Source: Acanthococcus lagerstroemiae (Eukaryota > Arthropoda > Insecta > Hemiptera > Eriococcidae). From it: a stretch of 64,000 bases of DNA. The notes under the pieces are model-generated. The model worked only from the letters and a program-made list of their open reading frames with translations, was not told the DNA's origin and searched no databases. This document shows positions 1 through 11,022 of this stretch, in pieces; within the stretch, counting starts at the first letter, position 1, and every line of letters begins with the position of its first letter. A program made the position numbers and the translations under genes. The DNA lies in NCBI GenBank assembly GCA_031841125.1, contig CM063113.1:41818197-41882196 (forward strand). The letters are read 5' to 3'.

Positions 1-690
1 TAAAAGTAAGTAATACTAGTATGAAAATCTCATAGAATCTCAAAACATGCCTGCAAGAGTCTTGTATCTTGAGGAATCATAAACAAGCGTGGAGGAGTTT
101 TGAACCGTCTGAAAGAGTCTTGAACATGTTTTCACACGAGTCCAAGTCTTACACAGAACTAAAAATTCTTGAGGAGTTATCACCAAGTCTGCGAGTCACA
201 GAAAATTTAAACGAGTCTTCAGCTATCTTAGCAAGTCTTGAATAAGTCCGAGAGCCCTATAGAATGTTAAACGAGTCTCTAAAGTCTCTTTAACAAATTT
301 GAAAGAATTTTCAAACGTCTTGGTCAGGTTTGGAGCAGCTTTCATCAAGTCTGGTAAAGGTAATCTTAGTCTCTAAAAAGTCAACAAGGCTTATACAAGA
401 GCCTCACAGAGTCTTAAGTAAGTCAGGGAAAGTCTTGATGAATTTTCATGAGCATAGTGGAATCTTGAATAGCTTTGCAAGTCCTAAAGAATTTCAACAT
501 AGAAGACTTTTGAAAGGTCTAGTTCATGTCTCAAAGAGCCTTAATTAAGTATAGAAAAATTTCAAATCGTCTTAAATGAGTCTGGAACAGTTTTAACGTG
601 GTTTAAACAAGTGTGGAAGAGTAAACTTCCTGAAGGACCGCGAAAGAGTCTCAGCTAATGTTAAAGACTGCCGACCTTATCGTCCTTCCA
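1..690. repeat. Degenerate GAGTCTTGAA-type tandem repeat
   Basis: The motif GAGTCTTGAA and close variants (AAGTCTTGAA, GAGTCTCTAAA, AAGTCTTAAG) recur every 12-40 bases across the first ~650 bases, on one strand only. This looks like an old, diverged minisatellite. The 72-codon open frame within it (330-548) is a by-product of the motif and has no protein features. Confidence 0.6.
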
Positions 691-805
691 TCTTCTCCGA
701 GAGAAAGCTCCAGTAAACACTGAAAAAACTCTAAAAACTATCATCCAGTCGAAATTTTAGTACGTTGAGATAGCACGTCTTCACAGGGAGCTACAAAATG
801 CGAGT

Positions 806-1060
806 CTACATATTCATCTTTCAATATTTTAGGTTGTAGCCCTCTGTAAGGCCTTATGGTGAGAGGTTAAAGCTAAAGTGACACCAAAATTTAACTCAGC
901 GACTCGAGAAACCCTTTGTTTGATATCCTTGATATCTACACATTCATCTTTCAATATTGTAGTAAGTAGTCTCCTGTGGAGCCTTTCGGGTATGGATTAT
1001 AGCTAAAATGACTTCAGAAATGAACTCGGCATCTTAAACACTGTGATTAAAAACAACTAA
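806..1060. repeat. Two-copy tandem repeat, ~130-bp unit
   Basis: CTACAYATTCATCTTTCAAT occurs at 806 and again at 936. Both are followed by related text (GTAG...CCT, then AGCTAAARTGAC and ACTCRGC), so this is a diverged tandem duplication. The second half of the unit resembles the ~120-bp repeats at 47.0-47.4 kb. Confidence 0.55.
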
Positions 1061-2556
1061 CCCTAATTTTTACGTGTGTTGCCTCAGAAGTAGGTTCAGT
1101 GAATCCGAAAATCATAGACTAAAGTTATCATCATGTGACCATTATTCATTGAAGGACATTATTTCATCAATAAGCCCTCAACAGCCCTATTTTAGAGCTC
1201 CTGTTCATAACTACACGATTTTTTTTTCTCAAGAAATAAGAAATCTCTTGTCGAGTCTCTCAAGATCTTGAGAACAACAAATTGCTGACGTCGGATCATT
1301 AGGAAAAAAAACACTAAAGAAAATACTAAAAAAAACCTACTGTTGACTTGTGAGATGTTTTGAAGGAAAATACTGCAGTTTCTTTTATGGAGAATCCTAC
1401 ATACGACTTTTAAACTTCAACTCCCTTAAGCACAAGCTCAAAGCTATTCACACCGATTTCCAACACCAAAATGCACCGCTTTTTCTTGCGGGCCTGAAAA
1501 TCAAGGAAAACGGGTAAGATAAAAGCCATCTTAGTCATTATTTGACTTCATCGTACATTCTCCCATTTATACTGTTTCGTTTATTAAGAACCACTCCAGC
1601 AAAATACAGATATGTAAGAGTCATCCACACTTCTGGGACATAATTTTATACGAATCAGTGATACCAGCAGGAATGATAACACCTTACCAGCACTATCCTT
1701 AACTAACAAGGAATAGTACCCGGAAAAGAAACCGGAAATCAATCTACACTTAGGTCCTTTTTTCGGTACGTTTCGTTACATTAGTTACGATGTTCTGTTG
1801 GAAAGGTATATTTCCATTTCATGACGCAGTCTGTACAGCCTAAATTCGATAAGCCGCATACACTTTCAACTTTCAATCATGTTTTCAATACGACACCCTC
1901 TTTATTTTCCTCTTTTTGTACCTTCCGAGCGCAAATGCCGATCAGTTTTTCAAACGTCTATAAATTTTTAAAATGCTTTTTTACAATCTGCCTTGCTATT
2001 TTATACATTATACGAAGCAAGTTGAATATAGTTTTGAAGTTTGCCCGATTAATTCAGCGCTTCGATCGACTGCCTACAAGTCCGGCCCACGCAACGAAAC
2101 AAAATCGCGTAATATTTTCAATAAAAGAAAAGTTGAACCAAGATAGAGTCAGCCGTTTCCACGGAATACATCATAATTTTTCCAGTTAAAAAGTATATTG
2201 TATGCCTAACCGGATCGTTTGAAGTTTTAATTACTATCGTCCTGACCTCCTCGCTTGGTAAAAAAGACGAACGCTAATCCTCGAAAGGCTGTTATTCTAG
2301 GCGGAGTGGCGTGGGTTTCAGCTCTTTTGACAACGGAAAAATGTTATAAGAGAAGAAGATTCCAACTACGAGCGAGAGTATACTACTCAAATCGAGCAAA
2401 ATGAGAAACCGGAAAGGAGAGTACGAGGGAAAGGGGAGATAGAAGATGGACCAATACAGGAAGTCCTTGACGAGAAATACTTCACGAAAACTAGCACTTT
2501 TTGTCGACGAGTGATAAAATTCAGGGAAAATTTTACTCGGCAACACTGCGTGGGGT
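1061..2556. other. No gene recognised
   Basis: The sequence is AT-rich with scattered short open frames (longest 122 codons at 1821-2189). They show no domain, no splice-supported continuation and no similarity I recognise. Confidence 0.5.
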
Positions 2557-2560
2557 CTTC

Positions 2561-2687
2561 TTTTCTAATTTGCTGCCCTTTCGAGTATTACTTCAGAAAC
2601 GTCGGGGAGCTGTTAGTTAGGGCTGTCTTAGCCCTCTTCCCTTCCGGCCGAAAAACCGGCCTAAGTAGAAATTTGGCGAGTTGCTAT
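2561..2687 (-). repeat. tRNA-derived SINE, body half (split by transposon)
   Basis: This is the 3' body of a SINE read on the minus strand. It matches 34353-34490 and 37975-38105, including the internal palindrome GGCCGGTTTTTCGGCC and the tail AGCAAATTAGAAA. The tRNA-like head of the same copy lies at 6486-6558, on the other side of the inserted transposon. The last two bases (2686-2687, AT) are the target duplication. Confidence 0.85.
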
Positions 2688-2760
2688 TAGCGTTTTACGC
2701 TCCGCATTCGCTCCGGCCGGAGCCGAATCCGCGTTATCAACTGGAAGTCAAATGTTATCA
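2688..2760 (+). repeat. Left terminal inverted repeat of the ISL2EU-type element
   Basis: It begins TAGCGTTTTACGCTCCGC and ends AATGTTATCA. Compared with the reverse complement of 6412-6485 there are three substitutions and one single-base length difference. It contains the perfect palindrome GCTCCGGCCGGAGC at about 2710-2723, a possible transposase-binding site (inference). Confidence 0.92.
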
Positions 2761-2963
2761 GTAAGCCGGTAGTTTCATTGGAGTTTCGGGAGTTCCATGT
2801 AAAATTTATTCTTTAAATTCCAGCTTTCCTTCGTGATAATGCTTTTTGAAGTCATGTGGCTTCGGCCACATAAACAATCATTAACCCAATCCTTAAGTTA
2901 AGTTCTTACGCAGCCGGTCTGCAAAAATATCCCGACGTGTTTACACGCTATATAACGAAGATC

Positions 2964-4543
2964 ATGATACTTGGTGTGGATCCTTATATCATTTTAAAGG
3001 AATCGTCTGAATGGAAGAGTGATTTAAAAGGTCTTCCGCGAATTTTTCTGATTGACATATATTCCTTTTTAATTGAAAGAAGTAGTTACTATACCCACGA
3101 AAAGCTACGGGCGTACAAATCTTTGGAGGCATACACCATGGTTGTCAGTGGATGGGTTTCGAACGTTAAATTCGTGGAAATTAATAATCACATTTTATTA
3201 ACTAGTGAGGTACGTACATCAGTGTGTATTATACTTTATCTAATGTCACAGTAATACATGAAAATCATGTGTTACAGGTCAAACACTCGATGAAACTCAG
3301 CAAACCTAACCTCCTTCCGTGGGTAACAGTCGCAAAGAATTCGAGTCTTATAAGCTGTCATTGCACTTGCATGGCAGGTTTAGATGAAGCGTGCAGTCAT
3401 GTAGCAGCTCTGCTGCTGTACTGCGAAGGTGTGACGGAAAAAATTGCTACTCGAAGTGTAACCGACGAATTTGCTTATTGGATGGTACCATCAAATAGTA
3501 GTAATACCACCATTTCACCGAAGAAAGTAAACGCATTTTACCTACTTCCCTATCCTGTCAATATTGACTATGTATTCATTTTTTCCTAGTTACGAGATAT
3601 CTGCCTGGAAACTCCGTCAAAGATTTTGAAACATCCAGCAGCCAACGTACGCAAGAAAACTATCCGAGTGCGCCTGCTACCAAAATACAAAATCCACAGT
3701 AAGAAGTCGTTGATACAAGATTTGGAAAGTATTAGTCCTCGGAGCCCTTTATTGATGGTCGTGTCACCATTTAATGAAAAATTTAAACTTGATAAGTTCC
3801 CCTTAGCGTTGAACAACCTCTACAAAGAAGAATATTCATCGTCTTTACCGCTCGAAGATGTGATCATTATCGGATGCAACATGAATTTGGACTTGACATC
3901 AACTGATATTGGTAAGATCGAAACCGAAACCCGGAATCAATCAAACTGCGTAGAGTGGTTCCTTTTCCGAACAGGCAGAATAACTGCATCGAAATCGAGG
4001 GCCGTGTGTCACGTGAAACGATTTGATTCAAATGTATCGCTGATACGGAGCATATGTTATCCACGGAAGAATAGTTTCAAAACGACGGCAATTCAATGGG
4101 GTTGCGATCACGAAAATGAAGCTCTGAAGGCTTACTGCAGTATTATGGAACAAGGACATGTACGTTTCAAATTAATTCGATGCGGTCTCTTCATTCATCC
4201 ACTTAAACCGTTCCTGGCAGCCAGTCCAGATGCTTTAACTTCATGTGATTGCTGTGGTATGGGTACAGTAGAAGTGAAATGCCCTTACTGTGTCATACAA
4301 GAAGAAAGCGATTTAACAACTGTAAAGTATCTGAAAGAAGATGAAGAAGGAATTGTGAGTTTGAATCGTGAACATGAATATTACTATCAAATACAAACAC
4401 AAATTATGTGCACTGGACACGGCTTCGGCGATTTCTTCGTTTGGTCACCCCACAACAATCATGTTGAACGAATTTACCCTGATATCGCTACGAGAGACTT
4501 AATTTTAGAAAGTTCAGAGTTATTCTTCTACAATGTTATTTGA
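2964..4543 (+). CDS. Transposon-encoded SWIM zinc finger / YqaJ-type nuclease
   Basis: Three exons read in phase: up to 3209, 3278-3526 and 3590-4543. The introns are 68 and 63 bp, with GT donors and AG acceptors. I use the first in-frame ATG (2964), giving ~482 residues; the frame is open back to 2874, so a further 5' exon is possible. Exon 2 encodes a SWIM finger, HCTCMAGLDEACSHVAAL (C-x-C...C-x-H). Exon 3 carries the YqaJ/lambda-exonuclease core: FRTGRITASK, WGCDHENEALKAY, AASPDAL (metal-binding Asp), TVEVKCPY (Glu-x-Lys) and YYQIQTQ. YqaJ-family enzymes are DNA nucleases/recombinases. The role in the transposon is inferred, probably end processing or repair during transposition. The gene is convergent with the transposase. 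Confidence 0.88.
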
Positions 4544-4692
4544 CCGGAATTGCTAGGTAGAGCATATACAAGTGCAATTTGTGATGAATGAATTTATGAA
4601 ATATACCGAATTCGTTGAATTTTCAGAGTGTTGTAATTGATTTGCAGGTTACAAATGATTCAAACGTTTCATATTTACTCTGGGAAAAATGT

Positions 4693-6277
4693 TTAATGAT
4701 GCAACGGTACAATGCTGTTGGACAAATTAATAAGAATACAAGCGACACGTACAATGTAATCAAAAAAATCTTTGTCTTCGTAAGTTAGTCTCAATATACT
4801 GAGGGGGACGGGACCATTCAGAATTCTGAATCTATTGCGTACTACACCTATGACTCTTTCAACATGTATACGCACAGACGCGATCTTTCTTGTATTCTCT
4901 ACTTCACGGGGGTGTAATTGCTGTTTCCCTCGAGTGAAGTTGGGAATTTTCAACGTAGCATGATGTAAACTAACTACATCCGAAATAGTAAATCCACGGT
5001 CGGCGAGAACGACATCGCTAGGCAATAAATTTTGTAATATACCACATTCTTCCGTTATTTTCTTGTCCGATACACGTCCGCCCCATCCTTCCGAAATGAA
5101 AGAAATTTTGCCATGAGGCGTTATACCAAGTAAGTACTTGATAGTATGGCTATGTTTATAATCCGAGTATGTTAGTGCTTTTGCTCTATTAGTAGATGGC
5201 TTTTCCATTCGAACTTCGAAACAGTCTATAATGACTGCAACTGAGTTCCCGAAATTTCTTTTAAAGCACAGCGGCATCACAGCTCTCAAAGAATCACGAT
5301 CAGGCCAATGAATAATGTAACGTAACGCGTATTCCATAGCAATAATGGTCTCTTGAAAAATTACAGCTGCAGTGTGACTTTTGATACCAAATCGATACCC
5401 TAATCCTACGAAGCTGATATTTGATCGCAATTTCATGAGTGTGAGCAATAATTTTTGAAAATTACTCATACGTTTTACCTTCACTGCGCTTAACGAGTCA
5501 CTAATGCGACTAAGTATCAACAAGAATAACGGTATACTGCTTATACCAGTGAAATGTGAGAGTTTTTTATCGTCTGAGCGGAAGGTCTCTTCAGTCCAAC
5601 TCAGTATTTTAACCTCAAGTTTGAGACGCTCTATTTCCTTCTTGCTTTCAGTCAATTCATGTTGCAAGCCTACATTTTCACACTTCAGCTTTTCAATATC
5701 AGACACTAGCTTGTCAATATATTTTCCTTCGATGTCAGTTTGCACAGATACTCCACCCTCAGTGCAATATCCTTCTATTTCTGCTTCAGTATCTACTTCA
5801 AAGTGTACGTCAACATTTTTGGCAGCTTCACGTTGACAAGCCCGGTTTTGTCGTTCAAATTTCAGATTCGGATTCGCGGAACTACAGTTCTCCTTCTCGT
5901 AACCCAGATTAATAGAAGGACTCCAGTCAGGATTAGTGATATCGTTCAGTTGCGATGGTTTTCCTGAAATGTAGTGATCAAAGAAGAATTCAGTAATATT
6001 ATTGATGACAAATTATTTGTCAAAGTCAAGAAGTGACTTCAGCATCGCAATATTTACCCGAAATGAAATGGTCCGAGCAAACGCGTAACACATCCAGCTG
6101 TTTCAGTGATACATATTTCCTATTCACTTTGTTGAACCAAGCTATTCGACGCTCTTTTTGTAATTTTTTGAAGGCCTCAGTACATGTTACTTTCACTCTC
6201 GGAAAACGATGGAACGCAATATTAGACTTCGGAGATGAACGATTTTTACACTTGAAAACACAACAAGTATTGGGCAT
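4693..6277 (-). CDS. THAP-finger DDE transposase (DDE_Tnp_4 / ISL2EU type)
   Basis: Exon 1 (6277-6058) and exon 2 (5963-4693) are joined across a 94-bp intron. The junction restores ISGKPSQLNDITNPDW, giving 496 residues. Residues ~1-75 form a THAP zinc finger, with N-terminal Cys in MPNTCCVFKC and the distal CSDH pair; this is a sequence-specific DNA-binding fold. A leucine/glutamate-rich coiled coil follows (around ...VSDIEKLKCENVGLQHEL...). The catalytic core comes next, with Asp in VAVIIDCFEV, Asp in VVLADRGF and Glu in IHVERVIGVVRNRF, a complete DDE triad. Read without the splice, exon 1 runs into a stop at 6026. No frameshift or internal stop is seen, so the enzyme may be functional. It is expected to bind the inverted repeats and excise the element. 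Confidence 0.9.
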
Positions 6278-6411
6278 TTTCTCAAAAGTGTTAAGGCAAC
6301 ATGCAGTAGAGTCCAGGAAAATGAAAAATAGTCACATTCGCACCATTCTCAGGAAATATGAGAAACTAAACGGCGGTTTCAAGTATATCGCCCATAAGAT
6401 ATATACAATAG

Positions 6412-6485
6412 TGATAACATTTTGACTTCCAGTTGATAACGCGGATTCCGCTCCGGCTGGAGTGAATGCGGAGCGTAAAACGCTA
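6412..6485 (-). repeat. Right terminal inverted repeat of the ISL2EU-type element
   Basis: Reverse-complement partner of 2688-2760. It ends ...GCGTAAAACGCTA and is followed by AT (6486-6487), matching AT at 2686-2687. Confidence 0.92.
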
Positions 6486-6558
6486 ATGTGGGCTCGAACC
6501 CGGGACCTCCGGATACTGAGACCAACGCGCTATCCACTTGGCCAACCAGACGCGCAGG
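6486..6558 (-). repeat. tRNA-like head of the SINE split by the transposon
   Basis: Read on the minus strand it has an A-box-like TGGCCAAGTGG and a B-box-like GGTTCGAGCCC, i.e. an internal RNA polymerase III promoter of tRNA origin. No acceptor stem can be formed, so this is not a working tRNA gene. It joins the body at 2561-2687. Confidence 0.85.
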
Positions 6559-6804
6559 GTATGCTCAATTCTATGTAGCTAAGTGATCAGGGGGGTTTTT
6601 CACTCTGAGATTTCTCAACCAACTATCTCGCCGACACTCATTTCGCCCGTGTCGGCCTTCCTCAGAGCTTCACGCCTTGCCGGCACTAAAAAGATGTATT
6701 ATCAATCATGTAGAACCAGCGTTGGATTTATAAACAAGCAGATCCGACCAACTACCTACGGTGGCAAAATTTAGAGGCAGCAAAATTTTAGCGAAAAATA
6801 GCCA

Positions 6805-6950
6805 CAGGGGCGTAGCTACAGGGGCGGGATGTCTGACCCCCCCCCCGGCATCGGCCGACATTTATTCTAGTAATAGTAAGTGTTACACCTGTAATGTTGT
6901 AAAAGTGAAACGACACCCCCCCCTTCATACCAAGTCTGGCTTAGCCACTG
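6805..6950. mobile_element. hAT-type MITE with CAGTGGCGTAGC-like ends
   Basis: The 146-bp element begins CAGGGGCGTAGC and ends GCTTAGCCACTG. It is flanked by an exact 8-bp duplication, AATAGCCA (6797-6804 and 6951-6958). C-runs fill its middle. The 8-bp duplication is the hAT signature. Confidence 0.82.
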
Positions 6951-6958
6951 AATAGCCA

Positions 6959-7556
6959 GAAAAATGATCACAGCCGGTGCCAGGTTCAGAACTGAGACAG
7001 ACACAAGGCTGTAAATACATTACTAAATGAATCATTACTGTTTGTTATTGGTCATTATCCATTTTTCTACTTCATTTATTTAGCCTTTCCTCGATTAATA
7101 CCCCGTATTTGTAAATACCCACTCATAGAGGGCAAATCCAGAAGGCAATCCTAGGAAGAGCAATTCAAAATATTCAAGAGTATACGAAGGATTTAATAGT
7201 TTTTACCCCCTCCCTCTAGATGAAATAGGTCGTAAACTGTATGCTATAGGCCTGAAGAAATAACAAACTCTCTCCTCCATAATCTATCACTTACGCTTTT
7301 CTATCTGGTGTCTGATACTTAATTCTTGTTAACCATCTGCATGCCCGTTCTGTATATCTCTCGCCTCAAATTGGAAGTTCCTTTGGGCAAGGGAGGCCTA
7401 GAAATTCTGCATGCTAAATAGTAGCGGACCTACGGAATTTCGCTCCAATTTTGACGTGACAAATTTAAAAAAAAAAAAAGTCTGAGATGTCAGTCGACGA
7501 TATCTATAATCTAATTTCCTCCTAAGCTTTGGAGAGATAAATCCTACATCTTCTCA
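6959..7556. other. No gene recognised
   Basis: AT-rich sequence with no convincing open frame, repeat unit or RNA gene. Confidence 0.45.
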
Positions 7557-8207
7557 CAGTTCTTGAAGTTTGTACCAACTTCACACGAAAGTAACGTTTT
7601 TCTGTCAGAGCATTTTCGGGTGTTATCCCATCATCAATGACTTGGCACTTGATGTTTGTACCTATTTCTCCTGAAAGTAACGTCAGGGTTGCCACTTTTT
7701 TTCAGGATTGGTTTTCCCTGACTTTTCCCGGTTTTCCAGGCCAACTTTTCCAATTTTCCCTGACTTTTTTACAGGATTCCCAGAAAGCCCAGAGGGAGGA
7801 GAGTCACAGAAATTTTTTACAATACAGATTTAAAAAAAATCGCTATCGAGAAGAAGGTACAGATGTAATTTATGCAATATTTTTCAATATTAGAAATTCT
7901 CAAAGAAAGTTGAGTCCATTCCAACAGATAAAAAAAGTTTACTCTGATAAAATACGAACTCGTTTGTTATTTTCAGAAAATTTCCCTGACTTAAATGAAA
8001 ATTCCCTGACTTTTCCCTGACTGACCAAATTCCCAGACTTTTCCCGGTTTTCCTGGTTTTCCAGAAAGTGGCAACCCTGAACGTATTTTAGTCAGAACGG
8101 TTTCGTATGTCCTATCATCTAAGTTACCGGTGACGGGATGATACCCAAAAACGTTTTGACAAAAATACGCTGCTTTCAAAAGAAATTGGGACGAACTTTA
8201 AGAACTG
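7557..8207. mobile_element. Inverted-repeat element (MITE) hosting a second MITE
   Basis: The ends CAGTTCTTGAAGTTTGTACC and the reverse complement of ...GAACTTTAAGAACTG form an imperfect inverted repeat. Related ends occur at 39.38 and 40.5 kb (GTTCTCGAAGTTTATACC; CGAACTTCAAGAACT). The copy here is interrupted by the 5-bp-duplication MITE at 7684-8079. Confidence 0.55.
7684..8079. mobile_element. CAGGGTTGCCAC MITE, 5-bp duplication
   Basis: The ends are CAGGGTTGCCACTTTTTT and AAGTGGCAACCCTG, flanked by the direct repeat AACGT on both sides. The interior is rich in TTTCCCTGACTTTTCC-type repeats and is ~95% alike in the copy at 17969-18347. The 127-codon open frame across it (7637-8020) is not a gene. 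Confidence 0.88.
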
Positions 8208-9275
8208 CAGGTAACAATTCTTTCACTTGAACCTCGAGGCCAACGATGAATCCGTATCCTCTCAATTAGGCCACTGCCCATCAGACATCTGTCTCACATT
8301 TCCGAAAAACAAATGGAACAGACAAAAACTCATCTTTACCTCTGAAAACGAAATGAAGGAAGCTGATTCAATAAGGCTAAGAAACATGGATGTAAGTACA
8401 GATCAACATCTCGGTAGATCAACGCAACCAACATAACGAGACATGTAGACCAGTACAAGTAGCAAGGGTCCACATTTTTAGGCGCTAAAAACTCGAAAAA
8501 GGCCACATTAGAAGTCTCTAACACGACCTAAATAGTCCATACAAAGTCTGTATTAAAGTGAAATAGTCTCAAAAAAAGTAAAATGGTCCCAAAATGTTCC
8601 AATAAAACTATCGCTTCGTGGGTATTAAATTCAAGGTCTTGGAAAACAAAGCCTAATCTTTATATTTCTAAAAGTAATAATTCTGAATCAAAATACTTTA
8701 TTGCAAGAGACGAAAACCGTAACGCTACCCCATTTTTTTTCAAGCAAAATGAATTTTACAAGAAGTTTTTCTTAAAAAATTGAAAATTGACAAACTAGTC
8801 TCAAAAATTGGATTTCTACCTGAAATAGTCCTAAAAAAGTCTGTAAAAACATTAATTTACGCAAAATGTCATTCTTAAAGGAATATAGTGCAAAAAAGAC
8901 TGTATCAAAGTTAACTCATTGGTTTCGGAAATCCTGTTTCATTCAGAAAACCTCAACAGACCAAATAGACTAAGCAGAGAGGGGGTGGGATCTCAAAAAT
9001 CTGAGCCTTGGCAATTAAATACAATAGAAGGAAAAATCCCGAATTTTGACACCGAGATGATAATACTGATTAACGCACTAAAAGCACCAAATAATCCGAG
9101 TGTCTCCAGAGTGCTTGACGTCCCCCAAAAATTAGTTTTTTGCAAGTATCTCAGAAAATATCAACTATACGAAAAAAATGCTCAAATAAAGATTATTCCC
9201 CATGCAGTGCTCTCCACCGCGATCAACTTTTTTAGGGTTCCCGAATTCTTTTGTAAATAGTTTTTTATTGTATAT
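8208..9275. other. No gene; loosely repetitive AAATAGTCYYAAAAAAAGT text
   Basis: Between ~8520 and 8900 the phrase AAATAGTC(T/C)(C/T)AAAAAAAGT recurs four or five times with drift, as in an old repeat. The open frames here show no domain. Confidence 0.4.
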
Positions 9276-9806
9276 TTGTTACCTGTCCTGCCAAGCCAGT
9301 CTTCCTACGAACACCTGTGCCTTTTACCTGTGCAGCATCTCTACATAAAATCGCTTCTTTCTTTCTTTTCCAGGAATCTTTTGCTTTCTTTCCATCATAT
9401 CTTTCACCCTCGATTTTTTAACCTAATTGTCCAAGCAGCGACTCGATGTTCGTGGATCAGTCGTCTTTTGGAGTCATCTCATACTCTTGCTTTCGCTATT
9501 CTCCGATACATTTCTTCGCTCGCTCTTTCGAAATTCAGTGTAAATATACTTCTGAACACGCCAACTGGAACTTCTTTTTTTGTAATGGTGTTAACTCGAA
9601 GCTCCAAACGCGCTACACCCATTACATTCTACATACAAAAGGTCACTTGTAGTTTTTTCGTAGCTGCTCTCAAAATGCTGCAAATAGAGTGCTCAACACA
9701 TCTCTTTCTTTTGACATACATGAATACAGGCCTTGTGAGAAAACGTAGAATCCTTTTTTGGTCTCACCGACTTCAGCGAACAACAGGGATGCAAAACACC
9801 CTCTGA
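9276..9806 (+). other. 176-codon open frame of doubtful status
   Basis: This is one of the longer uninterrupted frames in the window, but it is rich in Phe, Leu, Ser and His and has no motif I recognise. No splice signal links it to other frames. The opposite strand reads as broken fragments that could be a decayed coding sequence. I treat it as unsupported. Confidence 0.15.
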
Positions 9807-10681
9807 CCCGTTTCTCTACATCTGTATCTACCAATCCGTGGAATGGTTACCACCTCCTTCTTCCTATCATTAGATGCCACACTTTGAAATGTGTGTTTCT
9901 TTGTTTTCCAGTTTCAAAAATTATATTACCGTCTGCAGGGTTTGAAGGTCACAGAATTTGATTTGTTTCAGTATAACCCTAAAATTGTGATACCTGTCAA
10001 GTGGCTAGGGCTCATCACTTCAACAAACTGCAATATGGACATCGTTTCATGGTTTAGAAGTCGCTGAACTTATTTACAATAACGATTTGACCCCATTTCA
10101 AAATTACGGTGTCTGCGAGAGGGCGGAGTTTCCATAAACAAATCCTGTATACCTTGTACGCAGAAACATTTCAACAACTGGGTTTTCTAGGCAACCGAAC
10201 CTAGGGCTCGGTAGGCACACATGAGAATTATTGATCCGTCATTTTAATTGTACAAAATCTTCAGAAATCTGCCATACATCAAGAATTATCTATTTTATCG
10301 AAATACTGATTGAAGTTCGTGATTCTACATTTCAGATATACTGTAGCATTACGTAGAAATCATTATTCATCTGGATTATTCATACCAAAATTTCTCTATA
10401 AAACTTCAACTGGGTCACTCCACACGTAAATGACCAATTTGGTCCTTTCATTCCAAAACCAAATTCAACGATTTTTGAATTTCAATATACGTAATTGGAA
10501 GAAGCAAACATGTCTCCAGTAAAATGCGTTGACCTCATCACAAATCTGTTTCCACTGTCGTGATATAACGTCGTACATTTGAAGTATGAAGGACTCATAT
10601 TTTCCTGTTTATTCATCTTCGTGTTATGTAAACTCCCTTTTCGAAGCTAAAACTTTAAATCGGGTTTTTTCCGTGACTTTT

Positions 10682-11022
10682 CAGGGTGTCTACAGAAATT
10701 GAAAAGTAAAAATTAAGTACTTCTTCAGGACCCTTCGCAGGACTGTAGCCAGCATATTTTCCATCTTTTCCGCGAGTGTGCGAATCTTTGTTTCCAATTA
10801 TTTTATCCCCTTTACCCCTTCCTTCTTTTTGCTCGTCCACTTTTGTAAATACAGATCCTGCGCTACACTTTTTAATGACCAATCATACAGGAATCGCAAA
10901 ACATTTATTCTTGAGTATTTCTAACAAAAATGAAGGACTTTTCAATTTTTTTCTCAGGACTTTTAGGACCTACATTCAATATTCACGACTTGAAGGACTT
11001 TTCAGCGCCTGTAGACACCCTG
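10682..11022. mobile_element. CAGGGTGTCTACAG MITE, 5-bp duplication
   Basis: The 341-bp element begins CAGGGTGTCTACAGAAAT and ends CGCCTGTAGACACCCTG. It is flanked by CTTTT on both sides. The interior is AT-rich with GGACTTTT repeats. Confidence 0.85.

Larger units (their letters stand above)
2688..6485. mobile_element. Complete ISL2EU-type DNA transposon (THAP-DDE transposase + SWIM-YqaJ nuclease)
   Basis: This 3798-bp element is bounded by ~73-bp terminal inverted repeats and flanked by AT on both sides. It holds two convergent intron-containing genes whose stop codons are ~150 bp apart. The plus-strand gene is a SWIM zinc finger/YqaJ nuclease and the minus-strand gene is a THAP/DDE transposase. 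As I recall from Kapitonov and Jurka's eukaryotic transposon classes, this pairing is the hallmark of ISL2EU elements; the 2-bp AT duplication fits. Both frames are undamaged and the inverted repeats differ at only about four positions, so the copy looks young and possibly competent. It interrupts a tRNA-derived SINE. Confidence 0.9.

Noticed and set aside
1821..2189. 122-codon open frame as a gene
   Set aside because: No domain, no splice context, composition like the surrounding AT-rich DNA.
6033..6425. 130-codon plus-strand frame
   Set aside because: Antisense shadow of the THAP exon of the transposase.
6486..6558. Candidate tRNA gene on the minus strand
   Set aside because: It is the head of a split SINE; the same sequence occurs with the SINE body at 34.4 kb.
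7637..8020. 127-codon open frame
   Set aside because: It lies across a MITE and reads repeats of the CCCTGACTTTTCC words; the second copy of the MITE does not keep the frame.
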